Assembly: GCF_024172085.1 (NCBI RefSeq) | Contig: NZ_JAMZDZ010000001.1 | Span: 7,068,001 to 7,132,000 of the forward strand | Origin: Hamadaea flava | GTDB taxonomy: Bacteria; Actinomycetota; Actinomycetes; Mycobacteriales; Micromonosporaceae | Direction of reading: 5' to 3' | DNA length: 64,000 bases | Shown here: one piece after another, positions 1 through 9,101 of the stretch | How the letters are laid out: each line of letters opens with the position of its first letter | Numbering within the stretch: the stretch's first letter is position 1 | The notes under the pieces: model-generated | What the model was told of the DNA's origin: nothing | The model's database searches: none | The model's input: only the letters and a program-made list of their open reading frames with translations | Made by a program: the position numbers and the translations under genes

Positions 1-78
1 ATCTCGACCGGCGGCGGCGCCTCCTTGGAGTTCCTGGAGGGCAAGGACCTCCCGGGCATCGAAGCACTGGAGCAGTGA
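1..78 (+). CDS. pgk: phosphoglycerate kinase, C-terminal fragment
   Basis: Only the last 25 codons are in the window. They read ISTGGGASLEFLEGKDLPGI and then EALEQ before TGA. The STGGGASLEFLEG block is the conserved C-terminal nucleotide-loop signature of phosphoglycerate kinase, which makes ATP from 1,3-bisphosphoglycerate in glycolysis. The stop codon abuts the ATG of tpiA directly, so the two glycolytic genes are cotranscribed and probably translationally coupled. Confidence 0.93.
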   Translation: MSTGGGASLEFLEGKDLPGIEALEQ

Positions 79-864
79 ATGGCTGAGGCGAAGCGCCGGC
101 CCCTGATGGCCGGCAACTGGAAGATGAACCTCAACCACCTCGAGGCCATCGCGCTGGTGCAGAAGCTGGCTCACACGCTGACCGAGAAGGAGCTGACCGA
201 CGTCGAGGTCGTCGTGCTGCCGCCGTTCACGGACATCCGCAGCGTGCAGACCGCGATCGACGGTGACAAGTGGCTCATCGGCTACGGCGCGCAGGACGTC
301 TCGGCGCACGTGTCCGGGGCGTACACCGGGGAGATCTCCGGCGCGATGCTGGCCAAGCTCGGCTGCCAGTACGTCGCCGTCGGCCACTCCGAGCGGCGTG
401 AGTACCACAACGAGGACGACGCGCTGGTCAACGCCAAGGTCAAGGCGGCGCTGGCCAACGAGATCGCGCCGATCCTCTGCGTCGGCGAGGGCCTGGAGAT
501 CCGCGAGCGCGGCGAGCACGTGACGCACACCCTCGCCCAGCTCGACGGGGGCCTGGACGGCCTCAAGGCCGAGCAGGTCGAGAAGGTCGTCGTCGCGTAC
601 GAGCCGGTCTGGGCGATCGGCACCGGCAAGACCTGCGGCGCGGAGGACGCGCAGGAGGTCATCGGCGCGATCCGGGGCCGGATCGCCGAGGTCTTCGGCG
701 CCGACGTCGCGCAGAAGGTGCGCATCCTCTACGGCGGCTCGGTGAAGGCGGCGAACGCGGCCGGCATCATGGCGCAGCCCGATGTGGACGGCACCCTGGT
801 CGGCGGGGCCAGCCTGGTCCTGGAGGAGTTCGCCGGGATCGTCCGGTACGCCAAGGCGGCCTGA
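79..864 (+). CDS. tpiA: triosephosphate isomerase
   Basis: This cytosolic TIM-barrel enzyme interconverts dihydroxyacetone phosphate and glyceraldehyde 3-phosphate. The product is 261 residues, normal for the family. All catalytic landmarks are present: N13 and K15 in AGNWKMN, the electrophilic His103 in VGHSERR, the base Glu175 in [11 protein letters not shown], the mobile loop after it, and the phosphate-binding YGGSVK near residue 220. ATG follows the pgk stop without a gap, giving the order pgk-tpiA. A strong hairpin follows 20 bp after the stop and probably ends this transcript. Confidence 0.98.
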   Translation: MAEAKRRPLMAGNWKMNLNHLEAIALVQKLAHTLTEKELTDVEVVVLPPFTDIRSVQTAIDGDKWLIGYGAQDVSAHVSGAYTGEISGAMLAKLGCQYVAVGHSERREYHNEDDALVNAKVKAALANEIAPILCVGEGLEIRERGEHVTHTLAQLDGGLDGLKAEQVEKVVVAYEPVWAIGTGKTCGAEDAQEVIGAIRGRIAEVFGADVAQKVRILYGGSVKAANAAGIMAQPDVDGTLVGGASLVLEEFAGIVRYAKAA

Positions 865-883
865 TCCGCCCGGCTTAGAACCG

Positions 884-922
884 AGTTCGGCGCGATGTCC
901 CAGCGGGGCGTCGCGCCGAACT
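884..922 (+). terminator. hairpin terminator after tpiA
   Basis: Perfect 12-bp arms (AGTTCGGCGCGA at 884-895 and its complement at 911-922) enclose a loop that can extend the stem through G-U pairs. There is no T-run, as is common for actinomycete terminators. It lies 20 bp past the tpiA stop. Confidence 0.65.
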
Positions 923-944
923 GCTTCATGGAAAACTCTCGCTG

Positions 945-964
945 TCGCGATCGGCGGATCGCGA
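945..964. promoter_or_regulatory. small palindrome upstream of a secreted-protein gene
   Basis: The arms TCGCGATC and GATCGCGA flank a GGCG loop, about 40 bp before the next start codon. It could be an operator or a 5'-UTR hairpin of the downstream gene. No function is assigned. Confidence 0.3.
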
Positions 965-1003
965 GGTCACGGTCCACTTCGGACCGACTTCACGGGAGGA
1001 ACC

Positions 1004-1435
1004 ATGAAACGAGTCATCGCGGTGGCGACCGCGCTCGTAGCGTGTGCGACGGTCCTGCTGCCGGCGTCCCCGGCCGCGGCGGCGACGCCGGTCTGCACCA
1101 GCTCCGTCCTGCAGCCCACCACGGGCATCGACCCCTACACCGGCGCCCGGCTGTCCGCCAGCGTCCCCTCGGCCAGCGGCAGCACGAACTGCCACCTCCA
1201 GTCGGGGATCGCCAACGCGGCGGTGAAGGTGCTCCAGCGGGAGCTGAACGACTGCTACCAGACCGGCCTGACGGTCGACGGGATCTACGGCTCGGCCACC
1301 AAGGCGAAGGTCGCGTCGATCCAGGACGCGTACAACATCAACGCCGACGGGATCTACGGCCCCACCACCCGCTCGGTGATGTACTGGGCGACCCGGAACG
1401 ACTTCGCCCAGCTGCGCTGCTTCCGGCTCCAGTGA
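1004..1435 (+). CDS. secreted peptidoglycan-binding-domain protein
   Basis: The 143-residue product begins with a Sec signal peptide: a KR n-region, a hydrophobic core at residues 5-20, and an AAAA/TP cleavage zone around residue 27. The mature part carries one peptidoglycan-binding (PG_binding_1-like) module, seen in AVKVLQRELNDCY, TVDGIYGSATKAKVASIQ and DGIYGPTTRSVM at about residues 70-130. Four cysteines could form disulfides. There is no catalytic domain, so a cell-wall-anchored accessory role is inferred. The ATG was chosen because GGGAGGA lies 5 nt upstream and the signal peptide starts there. It sits alone between two hairpins. Confidence 0.8.
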   Translation: MKRVIAVATALVACATVLLPASPAAAATPVCTSSVLQPTTGIDPYTGARLSASVPSASGSTNCHLQSGIANAAVKVLQRELNDCYQTGLTVDGIYGSATKAKVASIQDAYNINADGIYGPTTRSVMYWATRNDFAQLRCFRLQ

Positions 1436-1468
1436 TCCGGAGCCGGCCGGTGACGCGCTGAGTCATCG

Positions 1469-1502
1469 ACTCCTGACCTTGCGTCAGGTCAAGGTCAGGA
1501 GT
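1469..1502. repeat. 13-bp-arm inverted repeat (terminator or operator)
   Basis: ACTCCTGACCTTG (1469-1481) and its exact complement (1490-1502) flank an 8-nt loop. It lies between two plus-strand genes. It may terminate the peptidoglycan-binding gene. The CTTG/CAAG half-sites also resemble MerR-family operators, so control of the downstream lipoprotein gene is possible. Confidence 0.6.
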
Positions 1503-1579
1503 TGATTGCGAAAGGCCGCCCGGGTTCCCGCGCGTGCGGCGCAAACCATAGAGTGTCTGGCGTCCCATCCCCACCCCCC

Positions 1580-3331
1580 ATGAGGACGAGCATGCACCGC
1601 CATGTCACCGCCCCAGCCTGGCGTCGCCGGGCCGCGTACGGGGTCACCGCCGCGCTGGTCCTGAGCGGCGTCGCCGCCTGCGACTCGGCCGCCAGCACGG
1701 AGGCCGACGCCCCCGCGAAGGGCGGCACCCTCACCGTCTTCGTCGGGGCCCTGCCCGATCACCTCGATCCGCAGATCATCAACGCCGCGCTCGAGGTCAA
1801 CATCAGTCGCCTGATCACCCGGACGCTGACGACGACCAAGGCGGAGCCGGGTGACGCGGCCAGCGAGATCGTGCCCGACCTGGCCACCGACACCGGGCGG
1901 CCGTCCGACGGGAACAAGACCTGGGAGTTCAAGCTCCGCGACGGGGTGAAGTGGCAGGACGGGACCCCGGTCACCTGCAAGGACCTCAAGTACGGCGCCG
2001 AGCGCAACTTCTCCGATCTGATGCAGGACGGGCTGCCCTACGTCCGCAACTACCTGGACGCGCCGAAGGACTACAAGGGCCCGTTCCTCAACGGCAACAA
2101 CGGCGGCCAGGGCATCAAGGCCGTCGAGTGCGTCGACGAGAAGACGGTCCAGTACCACCTGAAGCAGGCGGTCGGCGACTTCGGCTACGTCGCCGCGCTC
2201 ACCGGGCTGGCCCCGGTCCGGCAGGAGATCGAGGGCAAGGACCGGCCGGCGTACGACGAGCAGCCGTTCTCCTCCGGCCCCTACAAGATCACCGACCGGA
2301 CCGACGCCGCGCTGACCCTGGTCCGCAACGACAACTGGGACGCGGGCACCGACTCGGTGCGCAAGGCGTACCCGGACAAGATCATGATCCAGGCCGCCAA
2401 CGACTCGGCCGAGGAGACCAACAAGCTCATCGCCGACCAGGGCCCGGAGCACTCCGGGATCATGATCGACCAGGATGTCGCCCCGAACTTCCTCCAGCAG
2501 GTCGTCAACGACCCCGAGCTGGCCGCCCGGACCGCCACCGGCACCACGGGCGCGGTGCGCTTCTTCGCGATCAACACCCGCAAGATCAAGGACGTGAAGT
2601 GCCGGCAGGCCCTGTCGTACGCCTTCGACAAGCGCAAGCTGCGTACGGCGTTGGGCGGCTCGATCTCCGGTGAGCTGGCGACCTCGTTCATCCCGCCGTC
2701 GCTGGCGGCGCACAAGGACTTCGACGTCTACGGCACCAACACCCGGCCGGACGGCGACATCGACCGGGCCGCCGAGCTGCTGAAGCAGGCCAAGGACTGC
2801 CCGAAGAAGCTGCGAGTGGCGTACCGGGACAGCCCGGCGATCAAGCGGCTGATGAAGCCGGTCGTGGAGATGTACCTGCGGATCGGCGTCCAGGTCGAGG
2901 CGGTGCCGGTGACCTACAAGACGTACTACCACGACGTCTCGGACTCCAGCCTCAACTTCGACCTGATCTTCGCCGGCTGGGTGCCGGACTACCCGAACGG
3001 CTCGGCCGTGCTGCCGGCCCTGTTCGACGGCCGCAACCTACCCGCGCCGGGGGAGACGGGGACGAACAACTACTCGTTCTTCGACGACGACGAGATCAAC
3101 CGGCTGATCGACGAGGCGGTCGCCGAGCCCGACCTGGAGCGTCAGTACAAGCTCTGGGGCGAGCTGGACCAGAAGATCATGGAGAAGGCGGCCGCCATCC
3201 CGGTGGTCTACAGCGTGGCCCAGCGGATCTACGGGTCGAACGTGTCGAACGTCTTCATTTCCCCCATGTTCGCCCAGCCGGACATCAGCGCGATCGGCTT
3301 GAAGAACCCGAGCCAGTCCGGCGCCTCCTGA
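1580..3331 (+). CDS. ABC transporter substrate-binding lipoprotein, family 5 (peptide/oligosaccharide type)
   Basis: The product is an extracellular solute-binding lipoprotein of the OppA/DppA family (SBP_bac_5), 583 residues, usual for the family. After an Arg-rich n-region the lipobox VAAC-D puts the lipidated Cys at about residue 34. An acidic linker then leads into the binding fold: GGTLTVFVGALPDHLDP, VPDLATDTGRPSDGNKTWEFKLRDGVKW and FSSGPYKI are family hallmarks. The ATG at 1580 was preferred over an upstream in-frame start because it gives a compact lipoprotein signal. No permease or ATPase genes adjoin it, so it is an orphan receptor and its ligand is unknown. Confidence 0.88.
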   Translation: MRTSMHRHVTAPAWRRRAAYGVTAALVLSGVAACDSAASTEADAPAKGGTLTVFVGALPDHLDPQIINAALEVNISRLITRTLTTTKAEPGDAASEIVPDLATDTGRPSDGNKTWEFKLRDGVKWQDGTPVTCKDLKYGAERNFSDLMQDGLPYVRNYLDAPKDYKGPFLNGNNGGQGIKAVECVDEKTVQYHLKQAVGDFGYVAALTGLAPVRQEIEGKDRPAYDEQPFSSGPYKITDRTDAALTLVRNDNWDAGTDSVRKAYPDKIMIQAANDSAEETNKLIADQGPEHSGIMIDQDVAPNFLQQVVNDPELAARTATGTTGAVRFFAINTRKIKDVKCRQALSYAFDKRKLRTALGGSISGELATSFIPPSLAAHKDFDVYGTNTRPDGDIDRAAELLKQAKDCPKKLRVAYRDSPAIKRLMKPVVEMYLRIGVQVEAVPVTYKTYYHDVSDSSLNFDLIFAGWVPDYPNGSAVLPALFDGRNLPAPGETGTNNYSFFDDDEINRLIDEAVAEPDLERQYKLWGELDQKIMEKAAAIPVVYSVAQRIYGSNVSNVFISPMFAQPDISAIGLKNPSQSGAS

Positions 3332-3352
3332 CCGGCGACCGGGCGGAGTCTT

Positions 3353-3386
3353 CGCGGGAGCATGCCCACCGGGGTGTGCTCCCGCG
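3353..3386 (+). terminator. hairpin terminator
   Basis: The arms CGCGGGAGCA (3353-3362) and TGCTCCCGCG (3377-3386) form a 10-bp GC-rich stem 21 bp after the lipoprotein gene stop. Confidence 0.75.
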
Positions 3387-3437
3387 CCTTCGTCCGGCTA
3401 TTCTGATCCCCGACAACGCCCTCTGAGAGGACCTCCC

Positions 3438-3689
3438 GTGCCGATTTGGTTCGCCTACACGCTGATCGTGATCCTGCTCCTCACGAGCGGCCTGTTGACC
3501 CTGCTGGTCCTGCTCCACCGGGGCAAGGGCGGCGGCCTGTCGAGCATGTTCGGCGGCGGGGTCTCCTCCAACCTGGCCGGTTCGTCCGTCGCCGAGAAGA
3601 ACCTGGACCGATACACCGTTCTGGTCGGTGTCATCTGGTTCGCGTGCATCGTCGGTCTCGGCCTCTGGCTCAAGCTCGAAGTCAAGTAA
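3438..3689 (+). CDS. secG: preprotein translocase subunit SecG
   Basis: SecG is the small auxiliary subunit of the SecYEG protein-conducting channel in the cytoplasmic membrane. The 83-residue product has two membrane helices (about residues 3-24 and 58-78). They flank a Gly/Ser-rich cytoplasmic loop with the family motif GKGGGLSSMFGGG. GTG is the start, preceded by GAGAGGA. Its place just downstream of pgk-tpiA is the usual actinobacterial and firmicute arrangement. Confidence 0.95.
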   Translation: MPIWFAYTLIVILLLTSGLLTLLVLLHRGKGGGLSSMFGGGVSSNLAGSSVAEKNLDRYTVLVGVIWFACIVGLGLWLKLEVK

Positions 3690-3754
3690 TCATCCACTCG
3701 TTCGGCGTGTTCCGGCCCACCGTGCACCCATAGGTCGCGGGGATGCGCTAGGCT

Positions 3755-3889
3755 GATGGCATCTTTTTGCGTACGAGGTTCACTCGCGCTGCTTGACCAG
3801 CACTTTTGGGAAGGCTTCGCGTGCTCCGCAGCTAAAAGGTCACGATGCAGACGCACGTGGAAGAACCCACCAAGGGAGTTAGGCGCAGC
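3755..3889 (+). promoter_or_regulatory. long 5' leader of the cold-shock gene
   Basis: TAGGCT at 3749-3754 is a plausible -10 element. It would give an unusually long leader of about 130 nt before the Csp start, with a T-rich beginning (CTTTTTGCG). Long structured leaders act as thermosensors in some cold-shock genes. That role is inferred here and no folding was computed. Confidence 0.4.
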
Positions 3890-4093
3890 ATGGCACAGGG
3901 AACCGTCAAGTGGTTCAACGCGGACAAGGGCTTCGGCTTCATCTCGGTCGACAACGGCGGCCCGGATGTGTTCGTTCACTTCTCGGCCATCCAGAGCAGC
4001 GGGTATCGCAGCCTGGAGGAGAACCAGCGGGTTGAGTTCGAGATCGCTCAGGGAGCCAAGGGCCCCCAGGCCGAGCAGGTCCGCCCGCTCTGA
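3890..4093 (+). CDS. cold-shock protein (CspA family)
   Basis: This single-stranded nucleic-acid-binding OB-fold protein of 67 residues acts as an RNA chaperone. RNP1 (KGFGFIS, residues 14-20) and RNP2 (VFVHFSAI, residues 27-34) are intact, as is the opening [11 protein letters not shown]. The start at 3890 has AAGGGAG 11 nt upstream. An in-frame ATG at 3845 would add 15 residues, but they are absent from typical Csp proteins. A perfect terminator follows 12 bp after the stop. Confidence 0.97.
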   Translation: MAQGTVKWFNADKGFGFISVDNGGPDVFVHFSAIQSSGYRSLEENQRVEFEIAQGAKGPQAEQVRPL

Positions 4094-4105
4094 TCAGACT
4101 CACGC

Positions 4106-4137
4106 AAAGGCCCCCGCACTTCGGTGCGGGGGCCTTT
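4106..4137 (+). terminator. strong intrinsic terminator after csp
   Basis: A perfect 14-bp stem (AAAGGCCCCCGCAC at 4106-4119 with its complement at 4124-4137) is closed by a stable TTCG tetraloop. The end CCTTT gives a short T tract. The AAA/TTT ends make it usable from both sides, so it may also terminate the minus-strand pentose-phosphate operon. Confidence 0.92.
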
Positions 4138-4166
4138 CGCGGTCATCGGGCCGAATACCGCGTCCG

Positions 4167-4940
4167 TCAGGAGCGCAGGCTGACCGCCTTGGCCGGCAGC
4201 TGAGCCGCGGCGGCCCGGTCCAGCAGCCACAACGTACGCCCGACACCCTCCACGCCACCGGCGGGCACCTGTACTGCGCCGGCGCCGGAGACGGCCATCC
4301 CGATGGCGGCGGCCTTGCCCGGACCGGTGGCGATCAGCCACACCTCGTCGGCGGTGTTGATCGCCGGGAGGGTGAGGGTGATCCGCACCGGCGGCGGCTT
4401 CGGCGCTCCGCGTACGGCGGCCACCGGACGCGTCTCGTAGGCGGCCGGCTGCTCCGGGAAGACCGACGCGACGTGGCCGTCCTCGCCCACCCCGAGCAAC
4501 ACCAGGTCGAAGTACGGCAGATCCGCCGAACCCTCCGCGACCCGGGCCAGCTGAGCGGCGTACCGGGCGGCGGCGGCCTCCGGATCGTCCCCGTCCGGCC
4601 CGTCCGACGGCGCCATCGGGCGTACCCGTGCGGGATCGAGCGGAACCAGGTCGAGAAGCGCCTGGCGCGCCTGGGTCTCGTTGCGATCAGGGTGGCCGGC
4701 CGGCAGGAAGCGCTCGTCGCCCCACCAGACGTCCACCCGTGACCAGTCGACGGCCCCGAGGGCCGGGCTGGCGGCCACGGCCCGGTAGACCGCGGCGGCG
4801 ACCCGCCCACCCGTGAGCACGACGCTCGCGCTGCCGCGGGCCGACTGGGCGTCGATCAGCTTGACCGTCAACCGCGCCGCGACCGCCTCAGCCAGCAGGT
4901 CGGCGTCGGCGTGGACGATGACGGCGTGCTCCGCGCTCAC
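4167..4940 (-). CDS. pgl: 6-phosphogluconolactonase
   Basis: The enzyme hydrolyses 6-phosphogluconolactone in the oxidative pentose-phosphate pathway. The 257-residue product belongs to the DevB/SOL type, with the GVGEDGHVASVFP and VWWGDERFLPAGHPDRNE signatures typical of that fold. GTG is the start. It overlaps the opcA stop as GTGA, so translation is coupled to opcA. This is the last gene of the tkt-tal-pgi-zwf-opcA-pgl operon. Confidence 0.95.
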   Translation of the reverse strand: MSAEHAVIVHADADLLAEAVAARLTVKLIDAQSARGSASVVLTGGRVAAAVYRAVAASPALGAVDWSRVDVWWGDERFLPAGHPDRNETQARQALLDLVPLDPARVRPMAPSDGPDGDDPEAAAARYAAQLARVAEGSADLPYFDLVLLGVGEDGHVASVFPEQPAAYETRPVAAVRGAPKPPPVRITLTLPAINTADEVWLIATGPGKAAAIGMAVSGAGAVQVPAGGVEGVGRTLWLLDRAAAAQLPAKAVSLRS

Positions 4941-5917
4941 ACGTTCACCAGGTCCTTCACCCCGACGCGCTGGCCGATGCGGTCGTTGAGCCCCTCGGTG
5001 CCGGTGGCGGCCTCCAGCGCGGCGGCGTAGATCTGGTCGGCGTCGAGCCGACGCAGCTCCTCGGCCAGTTCCTCGCCGAGCCGACGGTGCACCAACGGCA
5101 GCACCCGGTCGTGCGAGCCGCTCCGCGACAGCACCGCCGTGCCCTCGTTGCGGGTCAGCGACAACTCGGAGCCGTCGCCGAGGGTCACCGCGACCTGATC
5201 CAGCCGCGATCCGGGCTTGAGCGTCGGAGTGACGCCGAGCCGGGCGCAGAGCCACCCCGACAGCAACGCGGCCACCGGGTCATCGCCGGGCGCGGTCACC
5301 GAGACCGCCGTCGCCGGTTCAGTCACGGTGTCGAACGCGCCCGCCAGAAGGGTCCGCCACGGCGTCGTACGCGTCCAGGCCAGGTCGGTGTCCCCCGGGG
5401 CGTAGTCGACCGCTCGCTGGCGCAGTGAGGCCATCGGATCGGCGGCCTGTGCGACGTCGGTGATGCGCCGCTCGGCGACGACCCCCAGCGGGTCCTCGGC
5501 GATGCGATCCGGGGGAGCGCCGTGCCACCAGGTCACCACCGGGACGTCCGGGGCGAGCAGCGGGATGACGACGCTCTCGGCGTGCTGGGCGACGCCGCCG
5601 TGCATCCGCAGCACGACCGCCTCGGCCGGGCCGAGGCGCCCGCCGACGATGATCTCGGCGTCGAGCCGGTCCTTGGCCGGGTCGACGCCGGGCCGGGTCG
5701 CCCCGGCGGTCGGCGAGATCCGGCTGACCACGATGAGGCGGCAGGGGTGCGACGCGGCGGCGATCGTCGCCGCGTCCTCGACCGCGCGTACGCGTGCCTC
5801 TTCGACCACGACGACCAGCGTCAAGGCCAGTCCGCTCGCGACGCCGCCGGCGGAGTGCCGTTCGGCGGCGAGCTTGCGGACGACCTCGGCCCCGGTAGTG
5901 TCCCAGAGAGCCAGCAT
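4937..5917 (-). CDS. opcA: glucose-6-phosphate dehydrogenase assembly protein OpcA
   Basis: OpcA is needed for assembly or redox-dependent activation of glucose-6-phosphate dehydrogenase in cyanobacteria and actinobacteria. The 326-residue product opens MLALWDTTGAEVVRKLAAER. It contains the family-typical HPCRLIVVSRI and VTWWHGAPP segments, then a C-terminal OpcA_C region. ATG lies 12 bp after the zwf stop, and the stop overlaps pgl. Its position beside zwf supports the assignment. Confidence 0.95.
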   Translation of the reverse strand: MLALWDTTGAEVVRKLAAERHSAGGVASGLALTLVVVVEEARVRAVEDAATIAAASHPCRLIVVSRISPTAGATRPGVDPAKDRLDAEIIVGGRLGPAEAVVLRMHGGVAQHAESVVIPLLAPDVPVVTWWHGAPPDRIAEDPLGVVAERRITDVAQAADPMASLRQRAVDYAPGDTDLAWTRTTPWRTLLAGAFDTVTEPATAVSVTAPGDDPVAALLSGWLCARLGVTPTLKPGSRLDQVAVTLGDGSELSLTRNEGTAVLSRSGSHDRVLPLVHRRLGEELAEELRRLDADQIYAAALEAATGTEGLNDRIGQRVGVKDLVNV

Positions 5918-5929
5918 TGTTCAGTCCTC

Positions 5930-7480
5930 CTATGCCCGGCGCCAGGTGCGGCCCTCGCGGGCCAGCATCTCGTCCGCCTCGATCGGCCCCCAGGTACCGG
6001 CCCGGTAGGGGTCGGGTTTGGTGCCGGCCCACGCCTCTTCGAGCGGGTCGACCACCCGCCAGCTCTCCTCGACCTCGTCGGCGGTCGGGAACAGCGTCCG
6101 GTCGCCGATGAGGACGTCCAGGACGAGCCGCTCGTACGCCTCCGGGCTGGCCTCGGTGAAGGCCTCGCCGTAGGAGAAGTCCATCGCGATGTCGCGCAGC
6201 TCCATCGCGGTGCCGGGGACCTTCGAGCCGAACTTGAGCACGACGCCCTCGTCCGGCTGCACCCGGATGACCAGCTGGTTGTTGCCGAGCAGTTCCACGT
6301 CGTCGGGGTTGAACGGCAGGTGCGGCGCCTTCTTGAACAGGATCGCCACCTCGGTGACCCGGCGCGGCATGCGCTTGCCGCAGCGGATGTAGAACGGGAC
6401 CTCGGCCCAGCGCCGGTTCTGGATGCCCAGTTCGACGGCCACGTAGGTCTCGGTCGTCGAGGTCGCGGGGACGTCGGACTCCTCCAGATACCCGGCCACC
6501 GGCTCGCCGGCCACCCAGCCCGCGGTGTACTGGCCGCGGACGGTGCCGGTGGCGATGTCGCTGGGCAGCTTGATGGCCCGCAGCACCTTCAGCTTCTCCG
6601 CCCGGATCTCGCTCGCGTCGAAGCTCGTCGGCTCCTCCATCGCCACCAGTGCGAGCAGCTGCAACAGGTGGTTCTGCAGCACGTCCCGCGCGGTGCCGAC
6701 CGAGTCGTAGAACGCCGCCCGGGTGCCGATGCCGACGTCCTCGGCCATCGTGATCTGCACGGAGTCGACGTACTTGGTGTTCCAGACCGGCTCGAACAGC
6801 GCGTTGGCGAACCGCAGCGCCAGGATGTTCTGGACGGTCTCCTTGCCGAGGTAGTGGTCGATGCGGAAGACGTCCGGCGCGGTGAACACGTCGTCGACGA
6901 GGTCGTTGAGCTTCTTCGCCGACTCCAGGTCGTTGCCGAACGGCTTCTCCACGACCACCCGGCGCCAGCCGCCGGACTTCTCGTTGCTCGCCATGCCGGT
7001 CCGCTCGAGCTGCTTGAGCACGGTCGGGAAGGCGGCGGGCGGGATGGAGAAGTAGAACGCGGCGTTGCCCTTGATGCCGTGCGTCTCCCGCAGGTCGTCC
7101 AGCGTGGCGGCGAGATGGTCGAACCCGGCGTCGTCGTCGAACGCGCCGGCCACGAACTTGATGTTGCCGACCAGCCGCTGCCACACCTCCTCCCGCCACG
7201 GCGTACGCGCGTGCTCCTGGGCGTGCTGGCGGGCGAAGTCCTCGAAGTCGCCGTCACCCCAGTCCCGCCGGGCGTACCCCAGGACGACGAAGCCGGGCGG
7301 CAACATCCCCCGGTTCGCCAGGTCGTAGATCGCGGGAATGAGCTTCTTGCGGGACAGGTCGCCGGTCACGCCGAAGATGACCAGGGCGCAAGGTTCGGGA
7401 ATGCGGGGCAGTCGCCGGTCCTGCGGATCGCGCAGGGGGTTGCGCGGCCCCGTCTCTTCCTTTCTCCGGGCGAGGGACAC
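5930..7480 (-). CDS. zwf: glucose-6-phosphate 1-dehydrogenase
   Basis: The enzyme oxidises glucose 6-phosphate to 6-phosphogluconolactone with NADP+ and commits carbon to the pentose-phosphate pathway. The 516-residue product has the dinucleotide motif GVTGDLS (37-43), the active-site RIDHYLGKE (206-214) and the EKPFG block (178-182). GTG is the start. Only 1 nt separates it from the pgi stop, so coupling is likely. Downstream opcA supplies its assembly factor. Confidence 0.97.
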   Translation of the reverse strand: MSLARRKEETGPRNPLRDPQDRRLPRIPEPCALVIFGVTGDLSRKKLIPAIYDLANRGMLPPGFVVLGYARRDWGDGDFEDFARQHAQEHARTPWREEVWQRLVGNIKFVAGAFDDDAGFDHLAATLDDLRETHGIKGNAAFYFSIPPAAFPTVLKQLERTGMASNEKSGGWRRVVVEKPFGNDLESAKKLNDLVDDVFTAPDVFRIDHYLGKETVQNILALRFANALFEPVWNTKYVDSVQITMAEDVGIGTRAAFYDSVGTARDVLQNHLLQLLALVAMEEPTSFDASEIRAEKLKVLRAIKLPSDIATGTVRGQYTAGWVAGEPVAGYLEESDVPATSTTETYVAVELGIQNRRWAEVPFYIRCGKRMPRRVTEVAILFKKAPHLPFNPDDVELLGNNQLVIRVQPDEGVVLKFGSKVPGTAMELRDIAMDFSYGEAFTEASPEAYERLVLDVLIGDRTLFPTADEVEESWRVVDPLEEAWAGTKPDPYRAGTWGPIEADEMLAREGRTWRRA

Positions 7481-7481
7481 G

Positions 7482-9101
7482 TCAGGCTCCCAAGATGCGG
7501 GCGGCGTCGAGGAGGCGGGCCACCCCGGCGCGCCGGTCGTTCAAGTGCAGGTGCAGCAGCGGACGGCCCCGCCCGGCCAGCGCCTGCCGGTCGCCGGCGG
7601 CCTGTGCCGCCTGCAGCTCGCCGAAGGTGTAGGGGCGCCCCGGAACCGGGAGGTCGTCGGTGACCGCGCCGGTGATCTGGAGGAACGCGCCGACCTGCGG
7701 GCCGCCCTTGTGGAACTGGCCGGTCGAGTGCAGGAAGCGCGGCCCCCAGCCGAACGTGACCGGCCGGCCGGTAGCGGTGGCCAGCAGTGGGCGTACCTCG
7801 GCGGCCTGGGCGTCGGCGACCCGGTCCAGGTAGGCCATGACGGCCACGTAGCCGTCCGGGCCGACCTGCTCGGTCAGCCACCGCAGGGCGGACTCCACAT
7901 CGGACACCTCGGCCGAGGAGTAGCCGGCGACCGGGCCGTCGGTGAAGGTGGCCGCCACCATCGGCGTACCGGACTCCAGGATCTTCTTGGTGTTCTCCTT
8001 GGACTCCGTCACATTCGGCTGGTCGAACGGGTCGATCCCGATGACCCGGCCGGCGATGGCGGTGGCGTACTCCCAGGCGAGGAACTGCGCGCCGAGCGGG
8101 CCGTTGACCGCCACGGTGCCCGGCGTCGCCGGAGCGGTGACGTCCTGCGGCCCGCCGACCAGCACGGTCAGCACGTCGTCGCCGGTGGCGCCGGGCGCGG
8201 TCGGCGACTCCACCACGACAGGCAGGATGCCGAGGCCCTGCTTGCCGGTGGACTCGGCGATCAGCTGCTCGGCCCAGTCGCCGAGGCCGACGATGCCGCT
8301 GCCGTCCTCGGCCAGGCTCACCTTGTCCCGGCCGGCCTGCGCGGCCGCTCCGAGCAGGGTGCCGAGCGCCAGCGCGGGATTGCCGTCCGCCTCGGCCAGG
8401 CTCGGCGTCAACGCCTGCGCCTGGTCGAGCAGGTCGGCCACGTCGACCCCGGCCAGCGCGGTGGGCACCAGGCCGAACGCGGTCAGCGCCGAGTAGCGGC
8501 CGCCCACGTTCGGGTCGGCGAGGACGACGAACGCGCCCATCTCGCGCGCGGTCTGCTCCAACGGGGAGCCCGGATCGGTCACGATGACGAACCGGCGGCC
8601 CGCCTCGGCCTCGCTGAGCCCGGCGTCCAGGAACGCCTGCCAGTACGCCCGCCGGTGGCTGTCGGTCTCGACGGTCGACCCCGACTTGCTCGCCACGACG
8701 ACGACGGTCCGGTCCAGCCGGTCGGCGATGGCCGCGCGTACCTGATGGGGGTCGGTCGTGTCGAGGACGGTGAGCGGACGGCCGAGCGTACGCGAGATGA
8801 CCTCCGGGGCCAGCGACGAGCCGCCCATGCCGGCCAGCACGACGTGATCCAGGTCGGCCAGTTCCGTGGCCAGCTCGGCGAGCTGGGGGAGCAGGGCACG
8901 GCTGATCTCGGCGGCGTTCAGCCAGCCGAGCCGGACGGACGCCTCAGCCTCGGCGGCCGGACCCCACAGCGAGGGGTCCTGAGCCGCCAGTTTCGCCGGT
9001 ACGCCCGCCGCGACCAACTCGTCCCGGGCCTGGGTCGCGACCGGGGTGTCGACGCTGTCCGCCCGGACCGCCAAGCCCGCCGCGAATTCGACCTCACTCA
9101 T
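7482..9101 (-). CDS. pgi: glucose-6-phosphate isomerase
   Basis: The 539-residue product interconverts glucose 6-phosphate and fructose 6-phosphate. It has the SIS-type sugar-phosphate fold: [11 protein letters not shown] and [12 protein letters not shown] bind phosphate, and [19 protein letters not shown] carries the C-terminal catalytic signature. It belongs to the actinobacterial/cyanobacterial branch often fused or linked with transaldolase. ATG overlaps the tal stop as ATGA. Its placement inside the pentose-phosphate operon lets fructose 6-phosphate cycle back to Zwf. Confidence 0.95.
   Translation of the reverse strand: MSEVEFAAGLAVRADSVDTPVATQARDELVAAGVPAKLAAQDPSLWGPAAEAEASVRLGWLNAAEISRALLPQLAELATELADLDHVVLAGMGGSSLAPEVISRTLGRPLTVLDTTDPHQVRAAIADRLDRTVVVVASKSGSTVETDSHRRAYWQAFLDAGLSEAEAGRRFVIVTDPGSPLEQTAREMGAFVVLADPNVGGRYSALTAFGLVPTALAGVDVADLLDQAQALTPSLAEADGNPALALGTLLGAAAQAGRDKVSLAEDGSGIVGLGDWAEQLIAESTGKQGLGILPVVVESPTAPGATGDDVLTVLVGGPQDVTAPATPGTVAVNGPLGAQFLAWEYATAIAGRVIGIDPFDQPNVTESKENTKKILESGTPMVAATFTDGPVAGYSSAEVSDVESALRWLTEQVGPDGYVAVMAYLDRVADAQAAEVRPLLATATGRPVTFGWGPRFLHSTGQFHKGGPQVGAFLQITGAVTDDLPVPGRPYTFGELQAAQAAGDRQALAGRGRPLLHLHLNDRRAGVARLLDAARILGA

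Noticed and set aside
5522-7663. A 713-codon open frame on the plus strand opposite zwf and opcA
   Set aside because: Its composition (runs of Arg, Gly, Val and Asp) is that of an antisense shadow of high-GC genes; zwf and opcA on the other strand have clear catalytic motifs.
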